Source: Amoebidium appalachense (Eukaryota; Ichthyosporea). Taken from it: a DNA stretch of 64,000 nucleotides. Below the pieces are notes generated by a model. That model made no database searches. It was not told where the DNA came from and saw only the letters and a program-made list of their open reading frames with translations. The stretch spans positions 6,262,001 through 6,326,000 of the forward strand of contig CAVNZM010000010.1 in assembly GCA_963693365.1 (NCBI GenBank). The letters run 5' to 3'. Shown here one piece after another: positions 58,006 through 64,000 of this stretch (position 1 is its first letter; every line of letters starts with the position of its first letter). The translations under genes and the position numbers were made by a program.

Positions 58006-58256
58006 CTATGGCGAAAGAAAAGTGGGGGTTAATGGGGGTTGTGAACGGGGGCTTTGTATGGCTGCTCTGACTTTTTGGGATGCGCCTAAAATTGTGGGAG
58101 TCGAGCCCACTGTAGAAAACAAAGAATTTTAGGTAGCAGGAAAGGGCGACGAACATGAAGGGATAATTAGTGGACAGGCGAAAGCAAAACGTATACGGTG
58201 CCTATAATTCATGTGCGCGTGCCGTGTAGAGGGATGGTGGTGGGTGTATGTATGGT

Positions 58257-58304
<48 letters not shown>

Positions 58305-59685
58305 GGGAGGGAGCAAGGGACAATGGGAGGGTGTGAGAGACCCCGGGAGCCGGGGGCGAGCCAGAAAACCGGAGAACCTGGAGGGCAGGGCGGAATGGAG
58401 GAGGAGGAAGACGAGAACTCACCCGGCACGAAGTAGTCATAGCTGATGGCGCCGATGGGGTCATCGGTCTCAATGTTGCACTGGCCCTTGATGGGCGTCA
58501 GCCACAACTCACCAAAAGCAAGCTGTGTGCAGTTTGCATCCCAGAAGTCTCCCGTCACCAGCCACTCACCAACAACCACCGTCTTGACGTACTGCGGGCT
58601 GTCTGGCATGGTGAAGTTGGTTGCAGGGTATGTGTGGCGCGTGGTGATGTTGTTCTCGGTCACCTCATAAACAGTGTCCGCCACACTGCATTTACCAACG
58701 ATGTTGACAGATGTCGTGCGGTTAACTGGGAATTTATCCATAGTTGGGCAAAATACAGGGGTGTGAACGTTGCGCTCGAGACCATCATCGGCGTCGGTGA
58801 CCTTGTGCTCGCCCTCGATGGATGGGGCGGAGAAATTGAAGGTCCAGTTTTCAACGCGGTAGATCTCGGACACGTTGAACATGTCCTCCTCGTCCTGCAG
58901 ATTTGAAACATAGTTATGTCAGCAAGGGTCGTTACAAGCATGTATGCTTGGAAAAGGAAATATAAACGGCAGAGCTGACAACTTGTATTCGAGAGCATTG
59001 GATTTTGCTAGCAATCAGGCTAGTGAGCCCAAAAGCCCATCCAATAAACTTCGAGATTGCACCGTGCGTACCCACACACAGATCATTCACCACCCACCTC
59101 AAGGATTAAAGATAACTGCTTCTCTGGACTTAGGAGCTCCTCCCCCCCCTCCCCTCCCCCCCTCCCCCCGGCCCCACCGCCGCCACCACCACCACCACGC
59201 GCTCACACGTTCCTAAAGTCAAACCAACTATAGGTGTCTTTAGCGCCCACCTCATAAACATAGTCCGAAGTTGGAATGCACGTATCCAACGGGTAGACGC
59301 TCTTTGTGTCATTACTGGCCGGGGTGCAGGTGCCGTTTGAACTACGGAAAGTTGTGAACGTAACGTGTGTAGTGTTGACGGTGGCCTTGCGGGCAACAGC
59401 AAGTGTTACGTTGTTGATGGAGTCCCACATATGAAACGTGACGCACTCATCAAGTGCCCACACCTTATCATCAAACATGCCAACGGTAGAGCTGCACCCC
59501 GTACCCCACATAGAGCGGTGAACAACTACACGTCCAGTTGTGTTTGTACTGTTTGAAGGCGCGGAAATGATTGTTGGGGGGGCGGCCACGTCAGCGGCCT
59601 GCCGCCGGCCGAAACCGAGGCTCCATGCGGAGGTGGCTTGAGCCATGAGGGCCGCGGCCACGATTTTAACGATGGTGGTGGCCAT
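58006..59685 (-). CDS. Secreted, heavily N-glycosylated protein of unknown family
   Basis: Exons in transcript order: 59685-59209, 58894-58423, 58109-58006; 1053 nt, 350 residues. The start MATTIVKIVAAALMAQATSA is a typical cleavable signal peptide, with a likely cut near residue 20. The mature part has at least 12 N-x-S/T sequons (such as NSTNTT, NNVT, NGT, NWT, NRT, NCT) and eight Cys, four in each of the first two exons. Two related halves are possible, each with a Cys pair and a W or F-rich segment. No membrane segment or catalytic motif is seen. The first two exons join in phase with clear sites; the third (G|TG at 58109 to TAG 58006) is in phase but of low information, so the true C-terminus may differ. 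Function not assigned; an extracellular or vacuolar protein is likely. Confidence 0.65.
58254..58303. repeat. (GT)n followed by poly-G
   Basis: GT repeats (58254-58271) then about 32 G, in intron 2 of the secreted-protein gene. Confidence 0.9.
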
Positions 59686-59870
59686 ATCTAGAGTTTTTAC
59701 TACAGTGTTAGAAATAAGGTCCGGTGGTTTAATTTTGTGCCTGTTTAGCGGATAGCTTTTGAAGAGGAACCCATCTGTGCATGTTTGGCTTTTATGTAGC
59801 GATCGCTGCGCATGCGGCCAGAGTCGCGGCCGGGGCTGGGCTTGAAAACATGAAACATGGCATTTTTTCA

Positions 59871-59960
59871 CCAATCGGAGTGAAGGATCTAGGATTGATT
59901 GGTGCAAAGAACCCAATAGCTTAAATTAGCTTTCGATCATGGAACATTCTTGCAGCCAAT
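59871..59960 (-). promoter_or_regulatory. CCAAT-box cluster of the secreted-protein gene
   Basis: CCAAT at 59871-59875 and 59956-59960 and ATTGG at 59898-59902, about 190-275 bp upstream of the start codon at 59685. Confidence 0.4.
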
Positions 59961-60754
59961 CAAAATACTGAAATGATATAATTGGACAGGAAAGCACCAC
60001 CTTCTATGACCTAATCGGACGAACGGGTGCTTTTGACTAGTTGTGTGCGGTGTGAGCTTCAATGGTGCACTATTACCGACCATATTTCTATAAGTTTTGT
60101 TTCTGTGTCGAATGACTCTTGTAAAATCTGTATACTTAAGGACCATCTATCGCAAACATCTACAGATCTATATAATGAATTCATCATCATGAATCTTGGA
60201 ACCGTTGAGTCCGTCATCTACTGTCCTTCGAAATAGAAGCATCCGATTGGCAAAACGTTTACTCCATCAGGGTGTGAAATCTATTTTTGGCTAAAACAAA
60301 TGTCAAACAAAATAAAGCACATTACCGTCCCAAATGCAAATACATAGATGGGCCTATATGATGTGCCACCATCCGTTGTAAGGCCTTTTTAAAACAATAG
60401 TTTTGGCTGTAGGAAGGGCCACTGGCTGAAAAGTTAGTAGCCTAACCTCAAGAAACTGGTTACACCTTCCGAGGCCGGGCTGGGCCATAAATATACCCCT
60501 CCTTGCAATTGAACCGCTTCACTAGTACTGAGCCCGAAGGCTGTATGCATAATTCGAACAAGATTATTTTCCCTAGGCCTTGCTCCCCTCTGCAAGTAAG
60601 ACCTACGTCAACCGATATCGATGCATAATAGGTCTAATATTAACAGGTGTTTGGGGTACCTACAGTATACGTAGATGCAGCCCCAGTTCTCACAAGATGT
60701 TTGAGATAATTGTATGTATTTGCCGCTGGTCCCCCCGGGCCCCGGCCCCCCCCT

Positions 60755-60785
<31 letters not shown>

Positions 60786-61061
60786 CTCCCCCCATCGTAG
60801 TACATGTATTATTTATGATTAAATAATCCCCCTGTAGCCCACAAGGTCACATGGTCAACCAAACACACCCTTCCAACTTGGCTTTCATCCCTTTCTCCCA
60901 CCCAACAACAATTTCTCACTCACTCATATCATGATCAACGGTACCGGCCCTGACGTCAGCGCAATGATTTGGATGGCGTATACGTAACGATATTATTATT
61001 ATGTATGCGTTGGTTATAATTTATGACCTTAATACGTTGTATTTGTGTGTTTGTGTGTTTG

Positions 61062-61067
61062 TGTACA

Positions 61068-61153
<86 letters not shown>

Positions 61154-61209
61154 CGTGTGTGTGCGCGCGCGCGCGTGTCGTGTGTGTGTGTGTGTGTGTA
61201 TGTGTGTGT

Positions 61210-61301
<92 letters not shown>
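61062..61301. repeat. (GT)n satellite
   Basis: About 240 bp of GT repeats with GCGCGC and TCGTG interruptions in the middle. Confidence 0.95.
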
Positions 61302-61304
<3 letters not shown>

Positions 61305-61516
61305 CCGTCTGTGTCGTGTGTGTGCTTGCTGCATGCATGCGCATGGTAACTCTGACACTAGTACTATATTATAGATAGTAGTGAACTGCATCTGCAGTAA
61401 TAGACATCATCATCATGTTGTTTGGAGTCCACTTTGGACGGATGCAGTGATCTGTGCGATGAGGTTTACACACCATTTTATCAATTCCATCATGTGCATG
61501 CCGCATGTCACGTGTG

Positions 61517-61648
<132 letters not shown>

Positions 61649-62626
61649 ACAGTGTGTTCAAATTGGGTGCATGCCGCAACGGTATGTACCATAAAGACAT
61701 GCCTAGCTGTAGCATCTGCCTGTGCTCCAGCTGGGTTTGCCCGTGGACGAAGGAATGTCTTCTGTCACAGAGGCAGAGAGAATGTCTGTGTGTTTGGGTG
61801 AGCATGGATGCGCGCCTTGAACGTATGCCTGTACTTCTGTACAAATATTATTTTTCCTCTCTTCATATATTTTGTCTTTACTTTTGTATTTGCGGGTGTG
61901 TGTGTCTTTTTTTTTCGATGCGTCCTGCGCACCAATAGTAAGGCACACACACACCGGGTGTGATCGATACGACCATGTCTGCGTGGCAACTGGCACGGCC
62001 CTCTGAAAAAAGTGCAACTGGCCAACTTGAGTCCACAGAGGCAGTGTTTTGTCGGAAGCGAGCGCAGAAATAACCCGCGGAGAAAAGAGGGAAACTCGAT
62101 TTGCAAAGTAGCTTACATTGTTGAGAATGGCTCGACTAAGCTTGTGTGCGGCCTTTTTTATTACGGAGGTGACCGTGTGCGGGCGAGTGACAGACTGACA
62201 CTTCATAGTAGTCTTACCCGACCCCCTACTGACGTCACACCCCACAAGGATCGCAGAGTAGAAAGGGCTTCCACCTTGAAGAAGAAGCTTGCCGCAGGGA
62301 GACAGCATTCAGCATCACTGCAGCTGAGCATGGTGAGCTACAGCTGCGAGCCTGCGCGGCACCAACCAAACCTGTCCCGAGTCATCGAATTCTGTACTCA
62401 TGCATGCGCATGTGCCAAACTCACGGTGATCACACTCTGACGTTGCGTATGCTAGCTAGCCAGCACCACGACGCCTCAGCCTGACCGATGTTTGACTGGG
62501 TTTCGCATAACGAATATGACACGAATAGAAGAATTACGATGAAGGAAATGTGAAATAGTGTTCTTTTACACATTATAATCTGTCATATGCATGACAATGT
62601 GCTCTTGATCACGATCCCTATTATAG

Positions 62627-62702
62627 CCAACCCCTTGAAGTTGCATTAATGCAGCCAACCCCTTGAAGTTGCGTTGAAACCCCTTGAAGTTGCATTAATG
62701 CA
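62627..62702. repeat. Short tandem repeat, ccccttgaagttgc units
   Basis: Three units sharing ccccttgaagttgc; two are preceded by gccaa and two are followed by attaatgca. The array ends right before a poly-C tract. Confidence 0.85.
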
Positions 62703-63103
62703 TTGTGCCCCCCCCCCCCCCCCCCCCCCTCCCCCCCCCTCCCCCCTCCCCCCCCCCCATCCCCCCCGGGGCCCTCCCCCCCCCTCTCCGACAATGATCC
62801 GAGTCTTACCCCCCTCCCCTCCCCCTCCCACTGGCATGCCCACGTGCACACGTGTCACACCGGATCCCCTTTCTTGTAAAGGATTTTTGAATTTGAAATG
62901 GGGGGGGGGGAGTAGTAAATATCGATGTCCCCCCTGGTGGTACCCCCCTCCCCCCCTCCCGGCGGGGGGGGGACCCACCCCCTCCCGGCCCCCCCCCCTT
63001 ACCCCCCTGCGTGCGCGTGATCATGGCATTAAAGAGTCCCCGAAATTTTCACCCTCCTAAGACGGTATTCTTTTTGGCAACTGATGCATATCCCCATCCT
63101 CTT

Positions 63104-63134
<31 letters not shown>

Positions 63135-63152
63135 TTCCCCCCATTGTACACC

Positions 63153-63441
63153 CATACACACACACACTCACGTGCACACACACACGCACGCACCACACAC
63201 GCGCGCACGCGCGCGCAGTCACCCATACATGCACACACACACACTGTGGCACGTGCACGCGCGGCCGTACACGCACACGCACACGCACACGCACACACAC
63301 ACACACACACTGTCACACACACACACAAACACACACATACACACACACGCGCGCACACGTCACACAGACACACACACACGTGCACGTGACTGCGCGCGTG
63401 TCTGTACACACACGCGCACACACGCACACACACACACAGTG

Positions 63442-63487
<46 letters not shown>

Positions 63488-63689
63488 TTCTGCACGCGCG
63501 GCCGTACACGCACACACACACGCATACACACACGCATACACACACACACAGTTTCACACACACACACAAACACACACATACACACGCACGCGCGCACACA
63601 CACACAGGCACACACGCGCGCGTGTGACTGCGCGCGTGTCTGTACACGCACACGCACACACGCACACGCATGCGTGCGCACACACACGT

Positions 63690-63721
<32 letters not shown>

Positions 63722-63777
63722 GCGCGCGCGCATACGTGGACGCGCGGCCGTACGTACACGCACACGCACACGCACTT
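63153..63777. repeat. (CA)n satellite with ~240-bp higher-order period
   Basis: CA repeats interrupted by marker motifs that recur in order: cgcgcggccgtacacgcaca near 63258 and 63495 and a variant near 63743; tgactgcgcgcgtgtctgta near 63387 and 63626. Spacing is about 237-248 bp, so longer units were duplicated. Confidence 0.85.
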
Positions 63778-64000
63778 CCAACCCGTTCGTGCCCTGGGGT
63801 GGGGGAGAGGGGGGAGGGCAGGGAAGGGGGGGGGGGAGGGGAGGGGAGGGGAGGGGGGAGTATGACCGTATGGCATAGTCTGAGTTTCAGGTGATCAAGG
63901 AACTCTATTAGCCTCAATCAAAGTTTACGTTTTGGCATTGTATGCATGCATATGTAAGCTGCTGCTGAATATAGTACTCTTATGTGATCAGGTTTTATGA

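Noticed and set aside
62012-62440. 142-codon frame near the right end
   Set aside because: The protein shows no recognisable pattern and no exon partners. Left as unassigned.

Overview
This window is nuclear DNA from a eukaryote. It holds four intron-rich genes that can be followed exon by exon, a fifth shorter gene, and degenerate retroelements, set in DNA saturated with homopolymer C/G tracts, (GT/CA)n arrays and a dispersed ~250-bp repeat. The genes look animal-like: a G-protein-coupled-receptor-kinase (GRK)-type kinase, a TMCO4/DUF726 alpha/beta hydrolase, a type II membrane protein with a filamin-like domain and an NXPE/PC-esterase-like domain, and an animal-type glycogen phosphorylase with the N-terminal regulatory serine motif. 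With large GT-AG introns and no bacterial features, this suggests a unicellular relative of animals such as an ichthyosporean (Sphaeroforma-like). That placement is inference from memory of the families.

Layout. 1-7731 (+): the 3' part of the GRK-type gene, 12 exons seen, 5' end outside the window. 7732-14798: repeat-rich intergenic DNA with three copies of a second repeat family. 14799-26294 (+): TMCO4-like gene, 17 exons, 645 aa. 26295-28239: convergent spacer. 28240-36275 (-): filamin/PC-esterase gene, 11 exons, 481 aa. 36276-41013: divergent promoter region with a long purine-rich block. 41014-51693 (+): glycogen phosphorylase, 13 exons, 837 aa, with a reverse transcriptase fragment in intron 9. 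52.6-56.5 kb: broken non-LTR retroelement between related tandem units. 58006-59685 (-): secreted, sequon-rich protein, 350 aa in this model. 59686-64000: no gene recognised, mostly satellites.

The genes do not form a pathway. Exon models were built by hand from GT-AG sites, reading phase and family conservation. In each model the coding length closes in frame. One splice donor (GRK-type gene, after 6196), one small TMCO4 exon (14976-15052) and the last exon of the secreted gene are the weakest points. Almost every intron carries a poly-C/G or GT/CA tract, and tract lengths should be treated as approximate.
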